Below, piece after piece: positions 8,015 through 16,343 of a stretch of DNA of 64,000 bases (positions within the stretch are counted from its first letter, which is position 1; each line of letters opens with the position of its first letter). The translations under genes and the position numbers were made by a program. This DNA is from PALSA-1316 sp964499365 (GTDB lineage Bacteria > Nitrospirota > Thermodesulfovibrionia > Thermodesulfovibrionales > UBA6898): contig CAZCKU010000016.1 of the NCBI GenBank assembly GCA_964499365.1, forward strand, positions 1 through 64,000. The letters are read 5' to 3'. The notes beneath the pieces are model-generated. The model was not told the origin of the DNA. It saw only the letters and a program-made list of their open reading frames with translations, and did no database searches.

Positions 8015-8402
8015 CTACTGCAATTTAATCTTCCATACCCTCGCCTGTGATGCGGGGAGGTTGAATTCTAAAGTCTGGTTTCCTGCTTGTGCTTCACAGC
8101 TAACTGAAACCACCCTGTTGCTACGGGAACCATAAGGCTGATAGTAATGATAGTCAATATCCTGTTCATGCCAATGGGAAAGATTGCCGCCTGTTATTTT
8201 CGCGCCGGATAACGTTGTTGTTTGCGGATCAATGTCCAAATCGAAATTGCCGATAAGATGAAAGGATGAGTCCTCGAATCTATTGATAGAGGACGTTCCC
8301 GGAAGCCGGTCCTTAATGGCTCGATAGTCCCGTAGGATCGGAACATACTTTTTTCGCCTTTCAGGGTGAAAGACGGCCTGAATAGGCCGTCTCTGAGTTT
8401 CT
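8015..8402 (-). pseudogene. Unidentified ORF or gene 3' remnant
   Basis: An open frame runs from just after a TAA at about 8403 to the stop at 8015. It reads QAVFHPERRKKYVPILRDYR near its start and LEFNLPASQARVWKIKLQ at its end. No ATG occurs before 8239, and its first part overlaps the cytochrome terminator, so it looks like the 3' end of a larger gene that has lost its start. The terminal beta-strand-like sequence resembles the C-termini of some carbohydrate-active enzymes, but I do not recognise the family. Confidence 0.35.
8371..8392 (-). terminator. Hairpin terminator of the triheme cytochrome gene
   Basis: A perfect 9-bp stem (AGACGGCCT / AGGCCGTCT) with a 4-nt loop lies 24 bp after the cytochrome stop codon. 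The following T-tract is short (TTTCA), so termination may be partial. Confidence 0.6.
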
Positions 8403-8415
8403 TACCTGTGAATTA

Positions 8416-8733
8416 TTACTTCTTGTGACACTTGGAGCAGTTTGCTGCCTCACTGGCTTTAAATGCCTTTGTACCATTATGACATTCGCCGCAAAACTTT
8501 CCGGAGTTGATATCCGCCATCGTCATTTTTGCAGTCCCTTTCTTCATCTTAAAAACTTTAGTGTGGCAAGCGTCACATTTGTTTCCTCTGTCCGCATGAA
8601 TCTTGCCGTCAAAAATGACCTTCCCGCCTTCTTTGGCTTCAAATTCTAATGTCTTTCCGGATGGCACAGCCATGGCACTGCCGACGCACATAATGAAGAT
8701 CATGACTCCGACTACCGATGCTATCATCTTCAT
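8416..8733 (-). CDS. Small triheme c-type cytochrome (c7-like)
   Basis: A 105-residue periplasmic cytochrome. The start is the ATG at 8733 behind GGGAGGAGGTG; a signal peptide ends near AMA. Three haem-attachment motifs are present, CDACH, CGECH and CSKCH, with extra His residues upstream that can serve as distal ligands, the pattern of c7-type cytochromes used as periplasmic electron carriers. It ends at its third haem site followed by KK. It sits upstream of the FMN/polyferredoxin genes and could exchange electrons with them, but it has its own terminator. Confidence 0.85.
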   Translation of the reverse strand: MKMIASVVGVMIFIMCVGSAMAVPSGKTLEFEAKEGGKVIFDGKIHADRGNKCDACHTKVFKMKKGTAKMTMADINSGKFCGECHNGTKAFKASEAANCSKCHKK

Positions 8734-8822
8734 ACGATCACCTCCTCCCGTCATTTAATCCGGTTCGTTATTCGGGAGGTCACGCTAAGCCCCACCCGGG
8801 CACAATGTACTCTCAATGAATG

Positions 8823-9191
8823 TTAATGATGGCGCGGCTGTTTAACCAGAGCATCGATTCGGTCCAGCATGGACGTATTAAAGATAGTATTAAGCTCTAT
8901 GTGCTGCATTTTCAATTTTGCCCGGTCTATCACCACTCCGGTTGGTAAGAGTGGGATTTGTTTGTTCATGCTGCTCAGCATATGGTCTGCCAGGTTCAAT
9001 CCATCATCAGTTTGAACCCGATCATCGCAAAGAATAAGTTCCACTCTTCTGCTCGTGGCAGTCACAATTCCTTTCGCAACGTCTGTGGCATACATTACTT
9101 TGTATTTACCGGTGTTCTCAAGAAAAACTTTTATGATCTTGCAGACCAGTTTGTCGTGATCTATGACCAGTATCTTTTTTGTTTTATTCAC
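8823..9191 (-). CDS. Stand-alone, partly degenerate response-regulator receiver domain
   Basis: A 122-residue single CheY-like receiver with no output domain. Acidic residues (VIDHDK) and the phospho-acceptor Asp (ILCDDRV) are present. The conserved Lys of the fifth strand seems replaced (IFNTSM where a K-P motif is usual) and the Pro after the acceptor strand is absent, so phosphorylation chemistry may be weakened. It starts at a GTG whose GTGA overlaps the stop of the upstream Pal-like gene, which implies translational coupling. No histidine kinase is adjacent. Confidence 0.7.
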   Translation of the reverse strand: MNKTKKILVIDHDKLVCKIIKVFLENTGKYKVMYATDVAKGIVTATSRRVELILCDDRVQTDDGLNLADHMLSSMNKQIPLLPTGVVIDRAKLKMQHIELNTIFNTSMLDRIDALVKQPRHH

Positions 9192-9763
9192 TTCTTATGC
9201 CGTGCAGCGGGAGCACCTAAAATAACAAGATGAGCCCGTCTATTCTTTGCCCAGCACTCCTCAATACTTTCTTTACACAGTGGCCGTTCTTCTCCGTAAC
9301 TTATCGTATCAATCTTTTTTGAGGCTACTGCCATGGATGAGAGATATTCTTTAACAGCTTTCGCCCTTCTCTCACCCAGAGCCAAGTTGTATTCATTAGT
9401 CCCTCGCTCGTCGCAATGTCCTTCTATTGATACTCTGGTTTCAGGTTCTTTTAGCATGTAATCGGCCACTTTGCGCAGCGTTGCTTTATATGCATCCTTG
9501 ATATCATATCTGTTAAAATCAAACAAAATATCAGCGAACATATTGTCCTTAACCGTGGCATTTGCCGAAGCATCATTCGGGGAATCGATAGATTCAACAG
9601 GCATGGCAGGCATCTTTTCTGTCTTTTTTTGCCCATCAGCATCAGGTTTCTGTACCTGCTTGCTCGCTAAATTCTCCTGTGTATCGGGTTTGGTTGTTGC
9701 TTTTTGACTACATCCAGCAAGCATGATAAGCACAGCAACGCTTAAGGCCAAAATTTTATTCAT
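9188..9763 (-). CDS. pal: OmpA-family peptidoglycan-associated lipoprotein
   Basis: A 191-residue outer-membrane lipoprotein. The ATG at 9763 follows GGAGG; an earlier GTG overlaps that box and is unlikely. The lipobox LAGC lies at about residues 17-20. A low-complexity linker containing MPAMP precedes a complete OmpA domain with ILFDFNRYDIKD, IEGHCDERGTNEYNLALGERRA and YGEERP, the usual peptidoglycan-binding motifs. Pal normally works with TolB and the Tol complex in envelope integrity, but no tol gene is nearby; here it pairs with a receiver protein, so it may be a Pal paralogue. Confidence 0.85.
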   Translation of the reverse strand: MNKILALSVAVLIMLAGCSQKATTKPDTQENLASKQVQKPDADGQKKTEKMPAMPVESIDSPNDASANATVKDNMFADILFDFNRYDIKDAYKATLRKVADYMLKEPETRVSIEGHCDERGTNEYNLALGERRAKAVKEYLSSMAVASKKIDTISYGEERPLCKESIEECWAKNRRAHLVILGAPAARHKK

Positions 9764-9940
9764 GCAATCCTCCACGTTAAATTAGTATTCAGAACTCTCC
9801 GTGTATTGATCACCCACCAAGAAGATAAGGCTAAGGAGGGTTGGCCAAATGACCCTTCATCTATAGACCCCAGAAATGTAGTCTGAGCATCTCATGCAGT
9901 TAATATGGCGGTTCATGGCTATTATGATACCACACTAATA

Positions 9941-9969
9941 TTGCAATAAAGCAATAATTATTTTATAAT
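9941..9969 (+). promoter_or_regulatory. Sigma70-type promoter of the Phd/PIN pair
   Basis: TTGCAA at 9941-9946 and TATAAT at 9964-9969 are separated by exactly 17 bp, close to the consensus. They lie about 30 bp upstream of the antitoxin ATG. Confidence 0.75.
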
Positions 9970-9981
9970 GTAGCTACATTA
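9966..9981 (+). promoter_or_regulatory. Palindromic operator over the -10 box
   Basis: TAATGTAGCTACATTA is a perfect 16-bp palindrome that overlaps the -10 hexamer of the promoter. Antitoxins of the Phd/YefM group bind such sites to repress their own operon, so this is the likely autoregulatory operator. Confidence 0.7.
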
Positions 9982-10000
9982 CATCTAGAGAGAGGGTCCA

Positions 10001-10261
10001 ATGAAACATGTGGGAATACGCGAACTAAAAAATAAGCTTAGCAGCTATATCAGCACGGTGCGGGATGGCGAAAGCATAATTGTGACAGAGCATGGGGTAG
10101 AAGTGGCTGTAATTTCCTCCATATCTCTTGAGAGACGAGCGATCGTATCCCTCGTGAAAGATGGTCGGGCGCAGTGGTCTGGGGGAAAACCCAAAGGATG
10201 TGAAGGTATCAGGATTAAGGGCAAATCATTATCTGGAACTATATTGGAGGAAAGGCAATGA
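10001..10261 (+). CDS. Phd/YefM-family antitoxin
   Basis: An 86-residue antitoxin. The N-terminal half (VGIRELKNKLSSYISTVRDGESIIVTEHG) is the Phd/YefM DNA-binding fold, which dimerises on an operator. The C-terminal half is charged and would wrap the toxin. GAGAGAGG lies 7-8 bp before the ATG. It overlaps the toxin start by ATGA, so the two are co-translated. It looks intact. Confidence 0.85.
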   Translation: MKHVGIRELKNKLSSYISTVRDGESIIVTEHGVEVAVISSISLERRAIVSLVKDGRAQWSGGKPKGCEGIRIKGKSLSGTILEERQ

Positions 10262-10692
10262 TCCTCTATTTGGGGACAACCAGCCTCATAAAGTTATACG
10301 TTGAAGACGAACAGACTACTATTGTGCGACAGTGGGCGGCTAACGCCGAAATAATTGCAACCTGCAGGGTTGCCTACAGCGAGGTTATCGCCGCACTTGA
10401 TCTGCGTCACAAAAACGGCGATTTATCCTCTACTGCATATAGCCGAATCTTCGAGACTTTCACGACTGATTGGCCTGACATTGCCGTAGTGGACTTTAAT
10501 GATCTCGACTCAGGACGGCTTATAAAGAAACATGGATTAAACCGGTTAGCGGCAATGCACTTATCCGCAGTTAAGATTATTCAATCTTGCGGTGCAGGTA
10601 TTAAGGTTGCTTTCTCCTCTACCGATGAGGATCTCTGCCGTGCAGCTGCAACTGAGGGTGTAACGGTTCTTTCCTATCATCAAGCCCCTTAG
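10258..10692 (+). CDS. PIN-domain (VapC-type) toxin with altered active site
   Basis: A 144-residue PIN-domain protein of normal length. VapC toxins use three or four acidic residues to bind Mg2+ and cleave RNA. Here the first Asp (normally MIYLDTS) is Gly in MILYLGTTSLIKLY, and the Asp of the usual DAIHL motif is Ala in AAMHLSA. The Glu in AYSEVIAAL and the Asp in STDEDL remain. The fold is probably kept, but nuclease activity is likely lost. It is still coupled to its antitoxin and promoter. Confidence 0.8.
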   Translation: MILYLGTTSLIKLYVEDEQTTIVRQWAANAEIIATCRVAYSEVIAALDLRHKNGDLSSTAYSRIFETFTTDWPDIAVVDFNDLDSGRLIKKHGLNRLAAMHLSAVKIIQSCGAGIKVAFSSTDEDLCRAAATEGVTVLSYHQAP

Positions 10693-10755
10693 TGACGGAT
10701 ATAGGCTCAGATGTCAATAATAAATACTGTTACGAAGTAATGTGAGGTGCTCACT

Positions 10756-12102
10756 ATGAAAAGACGTGTTCTAGAGGAGTCAGTTCTTTTTATCAGCATT
10801 CTAAAGTGGCTCCTTCTCGCTACATCTGTCGGGGTTATGGTAGGAATATCCACGGCCGTTTTTCTCAGTGTGCTCCATAAAGGTATTGCACTGGCAAACG
10901 GAATACCTCATTACTACCTGCTGATACCAATTGGGCTCCTTGTTAGTACTCTTCTCGTAAAGCACTTTGCTCCGGATGCCCGTGGCCATGGGACGGAGAA
11001 AATCATTGAAGCCGTGCACCAGAATTCCGGAAAGATCAAACTTTCTGTTGTGCCGGTCAAACTCCTCGCGACCGTAGTCACCATATCCTGTGGCGGCTCA
11101 GCAGGGAAAGAAGGCCCTGCTGCACAAATCGGAGCTGCCCTTTGCTCGGGGTTTGCCGATCTTTTCAGATTTGGCAAAAGAGACCGCAGGAAGCTTGTTA
11201 TTTGCGGTATCAGCGCCGGATTTGCAACCATCTTTGGCACCCCTATTGCGGGCGCCATATTCGGGGTTGAGGTCCTGTTTGTCGGAGGGCTTCTTTACGA
11301 TGTCCTTCTGCCGTCTTTTGTTGCCGGTATAGTCGGCTATCAAGTATCGACGGCGCTCGGTGTCGCATACTTTCACCAACCCTTGAATTTCATTCCGCTC
11401 TTCAGCAGTCTGTTTTTCCTGAAGGTCTGTGTGGGAGGCATATTTTTCGGCACGGTTTCACTAATCTTTATAGAAATGCTGAAAGTGTTCGGGAAACTGA
11501 ACAGTAGACTGCCCATCAGGGAGGAATGGAAGGCTTTGCTTGGGGGTCTATCACTTGTAGTCCTGACTTTTTTTATGTCAACAGATTATCTCGGCCTTGG
11601 ACTTGAAACAATCAGGAATGCCGTGGAGGGCAATTCAGTCCCCTGGTACGCATCTGTCCTTAAAATGCTTTATACCTCAGTAACACTGGGCTTTGGAGGG
11701 AGCGGCGGGATTATCACACCGATCTTTTTTGTCGGCTCCACAGCCGGAAATCTGCTTGGGCAGCTACCCGGCTTTAGTGTGTCAGTATTTTCTGCAATAG
11801 GGATGGCAAGCCTGCTTGCCGGAGCAGCGAATACACCCATATCCGCAAGTATCATGGCAATGGAGCTTTTTGGCCCTGAACTTGCGCCCTATGCCGCGGT
11901 GTCGTGTGTCATAAGTTTTTTGATGACTGGCCACAGGAGTGTCTATCCAAGTCAGATACTCTCCATGTCCAAGTCATCGTCGTTATCCGTGAAACATGGA
12001 CAGGAGATGGGTAATATTGAGGGTGTTGATTATGAACCGAGAGAGAAAAGTCTCTCAGGGGCTATATCGAGAAGAATCAATAAAAAAACGGGCAAAAGCT
12101 GA
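10756..12102 (+). CDS. ClC-family chloride channel/transporter
   Basis: A 448-residue polytopic membrane protein. The ATG at 10756 is preceded by GAGGTG. Diagnostic motifs are GGSAGKEGPAAQIG near residue 115 (it contains the gating Glu and filter) and GGSGGIITPIFF near residue 315. The first filter motif is GHGTEK rather than GSGIP, as in some bacterial subfamilies. It lacks C-terminal CBS domains. ClC proteins move Cl- or exchange it for protons in acid or osmotic stress. It heads the osmoadaptation island, and a second, broken copy of its gene is found at 25634-25717 and 26905-27056. Confidence 0.9.
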   Translation: MKRRVLEESVLFISILKWLLLATSVGVMVGISTAVFLSVLHKGIALANGIPHYYLLIPIGLLVSTLLVKHFAPDARGHGTEKIIEAVHQNSGKIKLSVVPVKLLATVVTISCGGSAGKEGPAAQIGAALCSGFADLFRFGKRDRRKLVICGISAGFATIFGTPIAGAIFGVEVLFVGGLLYDVLLPSFVAGIVGYQVSTALGVAYFHQPLNFIPLFSSLFFLKVCVGGIFFGTVSLIFIEMLKVFGKLNSRLPIREEWKALLGGLSLVVLTFFMSTDYLGLGLETIRNAVEGNSVPWYASVLKMLYTSVTLGFGGSGGIITPIFFVGSTAGNLLGQLPGFSVSVFSAIGMASLLAGAANTPISASIMAMELFGPELAPYAAVSCVISFLMTGHRSVYPSQILSMSKSSSLSVKHGQEMGNIEGVDYEPREKSLSGAISRRINKKTGKS

Positions 12103-12182
12103 GACATCACATCGCTTCTACAGAAAATGAAAGGCAATGAGTTGCTGAACAGGACAATTCTCAATAGCACACGAGGACAACC

Positions 12183-12986
12183 ATGAAAAAGATAGTTATA
12201 TATACAGACCTGGACGGCACCCTGCTTCACCCGAAGACATACTCCTTCGAAGCAGCGCAACAGGCCTTGAACCTGATAAGCAAAAAGAATATTCCTCTTG
12301 TCCTCTGCTCCAGCAAGACGCGGGTGGAGATCGAAGTTTACAGAGAGAGACTCTGCAACATCCACCCTTTTATATCTGAAAACGGAGGAGGAATATTTAT
12401 ACCGGCAGAGTATTTTATGCATAATCCGCTAGCTAAGGCAGATGGATTGTACCATGTTGTTCTTCTCGGCAAGCCTTATGGAGAGATCAGAAAGACCTTT
12501 GCAAACTTAAGAGACCGACTTCGCAGTAAGGTGAAAGGGTTTGGAGATATGACGGCAGAAGATATTTCAGAGATGACCGGTCTGAACTTAGAAGAGGCAT
12601 CGCATGCCCGAATGCGAGATTTCAGCGAGCCGTTTGTATTTGAGGAAGATACTGATGAGTTTTTTCTGAAGGCACTGGAAGCCGCAGGCCTCCACTGGAC
12701 CCAGGGGCAATTCTATCATGTCATGGGGGATAACGACAAAGGAAAGGCCGTAAATATTTTGAAAAAGCTCTTTGAAAAAAAGGATCAAGTATTGTGTACC
12801 ATTGGCCTCGGCGACGGGTTCAATGATCTTCCAATGCTTAAGGAAGTAGACCTGCCTGTCCTTATTCCCAAGGAAGATGGGAGTTATGATCCCAGGGTAG
12901 AACTGCCGGGTATGATCAAGGCCGACAGAATGGGGCCAGAGGGCTGGAATATGGTAGTTATGGAACTATTGCAAAGGTTGATGTGA
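12183..12986 (+). CDS. Mannosyl/glucosyl-3-phosphoglycerate phosphatase
   Basis: A 267-residue HAD-superfamily (type IIB cap) phosphatase. Motif I is DLDGTLL at residues 10-16, motif II is in LVLCSSKTR, and GLGDGFNDLPML near residue 208 carries the metal-binding acidic residues. The sequence fits the MPGP family, which removes phosphate from mannosyl- or glucosyl-3-phosphoglycerate to release the compatible solute. The GpgS-type synthase downstream (16344) makes glucosyl-3-phosphoglycerate, so that is the expected substrate. It overlaps the glycerate kinase gene by one base. Confidence 0.82.
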   Translation: MKKIVIYTDLDGTLLHPKTYSFEAAQQALNLISKKNIPLVLCSSKTRVEIEVYRERLCNIHPFISENGGGIFIPAEYFMHNPLAKADGLYHVVLLGKPYGEIRKTFANLRDRLRSKVKGFGDMTAEDISEMTGLNLEEASHARMRDFSEPFVFEEDTDEFFLKALEAAGLHWTQGQFYHVMGDNDKGKAVNILKKLFEKKDQVLCTIGLGDGFNDLPMLKEVDLPVLIPKEDGSYDPRVELPGMIKADRMGPEGWNMVVMELLQRLM

Positions 12987-14386
12987 TGGAAAAAGATTCT
13001 GCGCTCAACATCTACTATGCAGCATTGAAAGCAGCCGACCCATATATTGCCATTATAAAAGCTGTTTACCTTAAAGGAAACAAGCTGTTTGTCAACGGAA
13101 CAGATTATGACCTCAGCAGTTTCAACAAGGTCATGGTGATCGGCGCCGGCAAAGGCACTGCACGTATGGCTCAGGCGCTTGAGGATATCCTTGGAGAGAG
13201 GATTGACGAAGGGCTCATCATCGTAAAATATGGCCACACTGCACGACTCAATAAAATCAGGCAGGTAGAAGCCTCACATCCTCTGCCGGATTTGGCTGGA
13301 GTGAGAGGAACTGGAGAGATTCTGGTTATGCTGGAGAAGGTTGATGCTGAGACGCTGATAATATGTCTCCTTTCCGGCGGCGGTTCTGCCCTGCTGGTTT
13401 CGCCGGCCGAAGGACTGACGCTTGAAGATAAACAAATAACGACCGACCTCCTTCTTAAATCAGGCGCAACAATTGATGAGTTGAATATTGTAAGAAAGCA
13501 CCTCTCAAAAGCAAAAGGGGGCCAGCTTGCCCGAATGGCCTGGCCGGCCACTGTGGTTACCTTGATTCTTTCCGACGTGATTGGTGACAGGCTGGATGTT
13601 ATAGCTTCCGGCCCGACAGTCCCGGACCACTCTACTTTTACAGAAGCGCTGAAGATCGTAACAAATCTTATTGAAAAGCAGGGACTAAAGGACACGTTTC
13701 CAGAAAGGGTGCTTGACTATCTACGGGCCGGGGTGAGCGGAAGGGCTGCTGAAACACCTAAAGAAGGGGAACCATGTTTTCAAAATACATGTGCCTTCAT
13801 CGTGGGAAGCTTGAGTCAGGCCATTTCAGCGGCACGAGATAGGGCTGAGGAAATGGAGTTTCAAACGGAGATAGTAACTGATATACTTCAGGGAGAGGCG
13901 AGGGTCGCGGCTATTTATCTGGCTGATATTGCGAGGGAGGCAAGGAAATCCAGGAAAGTGGGAAAGCCTATCTGTTTTATTTCCGGAGGAGAGACTACCG
14001 TAACTGTTCAGGGCATGGGAAAAGGCGGAAGAAATCAGGAGATGGCCCTGGCTTTTGCAATTGCGATTAAAGGGGTCGAAGGCATTACCATGCTCTCAGC
14101 AGGGACAGACGGAACAGACGGCCCAACTGACGCTACAGGCGCCGTTGTCGATAGCAATACAGTGTATCTGGCGGAGAGGGCTGGACTTGATCCTCAGGTG
14201 TACCTCGCAAATAGCGATTCGTACACTTTTTTTGAAAAACTAGATGCTTTAACCGGCAGTTGGCATCATATCAAGACAGGCCCAACCGGGACAAATGTGA
14301 TGGATATTCAGTTGATTCTTGTTTCGGACTCCACTGCATGCGGAAGCGATGCTGTTTCAGACAATGTCTTGGTGAGAAATGAATAA
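12986..14386 (+). CDS. Glycerate 2-kinase (MOFRL family)
   Basis: A 466-residue cytoplasmic kinase of the class often annotated as hydroxypyruvate reductase, which actually phosphorylates D-glycerate to 2-phosphoglycerate. The N-terminal domain has GAGKGTARMAQALE and LLSGGGSALL; the C-terminal MOFRL domain has SGGETTV, GGRNQEMALAFA and SAGTDGTDGPTDA. The start ATG forms TGATG with the preceding stop; a GTG one codon earlier is the alternative. In this island it could recycle glycerate released from glucosylglycerate or balance the glycerate pool. Confidence 0.88.
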   Translation: MEKDSALNIYYAALKAADPYIAIIKAVYLKGNKLFVNGTDYDLSSFNKVMVIGAGKGTARMAQALEDILGERIDEGLIIVKYGHTARLNKIRQVEASHPLPDLAGVRGTGEILVMLEKVDAETLIICLLSGGGSALLVSPAEGLTLEDKQITTDLLLKSGATIDELNIVRKHLSKAKGGQLARMAWPATVVTLILSDVIGDRLDVIASGPTVPDHSTFTEALKIVTNLIEKQGLKDTFPERVLDYLRAGVSGRAAETPKEGEPCFQNTCAFIVGSLSQAISAARDRAEEMEFQTEIVTDILQGEARVAAIYLADIAREARKSRKVGKPICFISGGETTVTVQGMGKGGRNQEMALAFAIAIKGVEGITMLSAGTDGTDGPTDATGAVVDSNTVYLAERAGLDPQVYLANSDSYTFFEKLDALTGSWHHIKTGPTGTNVMDIQLILVSDSTACGSDAVSDNVLVRNE

Positions 14387-15593
14387 CAGCGGCGTGGACA
14401 TAGTAGTCGGCATCCCGAGCTATAACAATGCCAGGACAATAGGTCATGTTGTTAAAGCCGCTGATGCCGGGCTGGCGAAATACTTTCCCGACAAAAAGGC
14501 CGTCATCGTTAATTCGGATGGGGGGTCAAAAGACGGAACGTCCGATATAGTAAAGAATATTACCCTTGACCGGAACGCTTTATTGATGCAGCACCCTTTA
14601 TCCATGTCACACAGGATAACCACTCCATATCACGGCATACCAGGGAAGGGGAGCGCAATAAGGACAATATTTGCAAAGGCTGTCGATATGGGGGCAAATG
14701 CGTGCGCTATAGTGGACTCGGACCTGAGAAGCATAACACCCGAATGGATTGAGCTCCTGCTTAAGCCGGTGATGAGCGGAGGTTTTGACTTCGTTGCTCC
14801 CCTGTACGCCAGGCACAAGTTCGACGGGACGATAACCAATTCTATCGTGTACCCGATGACAAGGGCGCTTTATGGTAAAAAGATCAGACAGCCCATAGGT
14901 GGAGAATTCGGGTTTTCGAGAAGACTGATGGAGCATTACCTCAGTCAGGATGTATGGGGAACGGATGTGGCCAGATTTGGTATAGACATATGGATGACAA
15001 CAGAGGCCATTGCCAATGGCTTCAATATCTGCCAGGCATTTCTCGGGGCAAAGATACATGACCCTAAGGACCCGGGTTCTGATCTCAGCGATATGCTTGT
15101 GCAGGTGGTGGGTTCCCTGCTCGAACTCACAGAAAAGCATTCTGACGTCTGGAAAACCATTAATAGAGTTGAAGAGGTAGAAACATTCGGATTCAATTAC
15201 TATGTCGCATTGGACCACATCAAGGTAGATGTAGGACGAATGCTACTGACATATAGGGAAGGACTGAAAAATCTGGGGGAGATATGGATGGAGATCATTG
15301 GAAACGGGGATTTAAGCGAGCTCCGCTCGCAAAGCGTCGTCACCGATGATGAATTCAGGTTTTCGCCCGATCTATGGGCGCGAATAGTATATGATTTTGC
15401 CCTAGCTTACAAAAAACATACGTTGCCGCCGCAGCAATTGATAAAATCGCTTATGCCTTTGTATCTGGGCAAGACTGCTTCCTTTGTTATGGATATGGAC
15501 AATAAAAGCCAGGAGGAGGCAGAGGATGAGATAGAAAAACTTTGCTTGAAGTTTGAGGAAACGAAGTCCCATCTAATAAATGGATGGAAATAA
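14379..15593 (+). CDS. GT-A-type glycosyltransferase, candidate glucosylglycerate synthase
   Basis: A 404-residue cytoplasmic glycosyltransferase. The N-terminal GT2-like fold has VVGIPSYNNARTIG, NSDGGSKDGT and the metal-binding DSDLRS motif, then IRQPIGGEFGFS. It overlaps the glycerate kinase by 8 bp and sits between glycerate enzymes and GpgS. This agrees with single-step glucosylglycerate synthases, which join a sugar nucleotide to D-glycerate, as described in some thermophiles alongside GpgS. A mannosyltransferase acting on glycerate or glucosylglycerate is also possible. Substrate specificity cannot be read from the sequence. Confidence 0.6.
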   Translation: MNNSGVDIVVGIPSYNNARTIGHVVKAADAGLAKYFPDKKAVIVNSDGGSKDGTSDIVKNITLDRNALLMQHPLSMSHRITTPYHGIPGKGSAIRTIFAKAVDMGANACAIVDSDLRSITPEWIELLLKPVMSGGFDFVAPLYARHKFDGTITNSIVYPMTRALYGKKIRQPIGGEFGFSRRLMEHYLSQDVWGTDVARFGIDIWMTTEAIANGFNICQAFLGAKIHDPKDPGSDLSDMLVQVVGSLLELTEKHSDVWKTINRVEEVETFGFNYYVALDHIKVDVGRMLLTYREGLKNLGEIWMEIIGNGDLSELRSQSVVTDDEFRFSPDLWARIVYDFALAYKKHTLPPQQLIKSLMPLYLGKTASFVMDMDNKSQEEAEDEIEKLCLKFEETKSHLINGWK

Positions 15594-15605
15594 CGGAGGT
15601 GTGAT

Positions 15606-16307
15606 ATGGAAGGATTTATCAATCTGGTCATGGAACCAATAACGGAGGTGTTCTTAAAATTCAGATCATTTCTGCCGAACTTCCTCGCCATGGCTACAAT
15701 CGTTATCATGGGCCTGTTTCTCGCGTGGATAACAAAAAAGATATTGATCAAAGTTCTTAACGTCCTTAAGTTCGACAGTTGGTGCGACAGGACAGGAATA
15801 ACTGCAATGATGAGAAAGGGGGACATCTGGGCAAAGCCGTCAGATACCTCGGTTGCCGTTGTCTTTTGGCTTTTCATCGTCGTCTCTATAATGTTCGGAT
15901 TCAGCGCCCTGAACATCCATGCCATAAATAATCTTGTAAACCAGTTTTTCCTTTATCTGCCAAGTGCCTTCTCTGCATTGCTGATCCTGTTGATCGGCTA
16001 TATGGTATCCGGCTTTCTAAGCAGGGCAGCCCTTATCGCGGCGGTCAACGGCGGACTGAGTTATGCAAAGTTTCTTGCGAATGCAGTCAGACTTCTTCTT
16101 TCAGTCCTCTTCTTTGCAATGGCATTGGAACAGCTTAATGTGGCTCCGAATATCGTAGTTTCCGCATTCACTATAATCTTTGGCGGGATAGTCATAGCCC
16201 TTGCCATTTCTTTCGGCGTAGCGGGAATTGAGACTGCAAAGAAAATAATCGAAGGGAGAAAAGCGGAACCAGGGAATGACAAAAAGGGCGATGTTGAACA
16301 TATATAG
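15606..16307 (+). CDS. CmpX-type conserved TM-helix membrane protein
   Basis: A 233-residue protein with four or five predicted helices, including LAMATIVIMGLFLAWI (residues 25-40) and the repeated conserved-helix regions LPSAFSALLILLIGYMVSGFL and VVSAFTIIFGGIVIALAISFGVAG. The last helix resembles the pore helix of small mechanosensitive channels, but the cytoplasmic MscS domain is absent. GGAGG lies 5 bp before the ATG. Placed between compatible-solute genes, it is likely involved in osmotic or envelope tension responses. Confidence 0.6.
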   Translation: MEGFINLVMEPITEVFLKFRSFLPNFLAMATIVIMGLFLAWITKKILIKVLNVLKFDSWCDRTGITAMMRKGDIWAKPSDTSVAVVFWLFIVVSIMFGFSALNIHAINNLVNQFFLYLPSAFSALLILLIGYMVSGFLSRAALIAAVNGGLSYAKFLANAVRLLLSVLFFAMALEQLNVAPNIVVSAFTIIFGGIVIALAISFGVAGIETAKKIIEGRKAEPGNDKKGDVEHI

Positions 16308-16343
16308 TTTTTTTAAATTCACTGAATAAGACAGGAGACCAAC

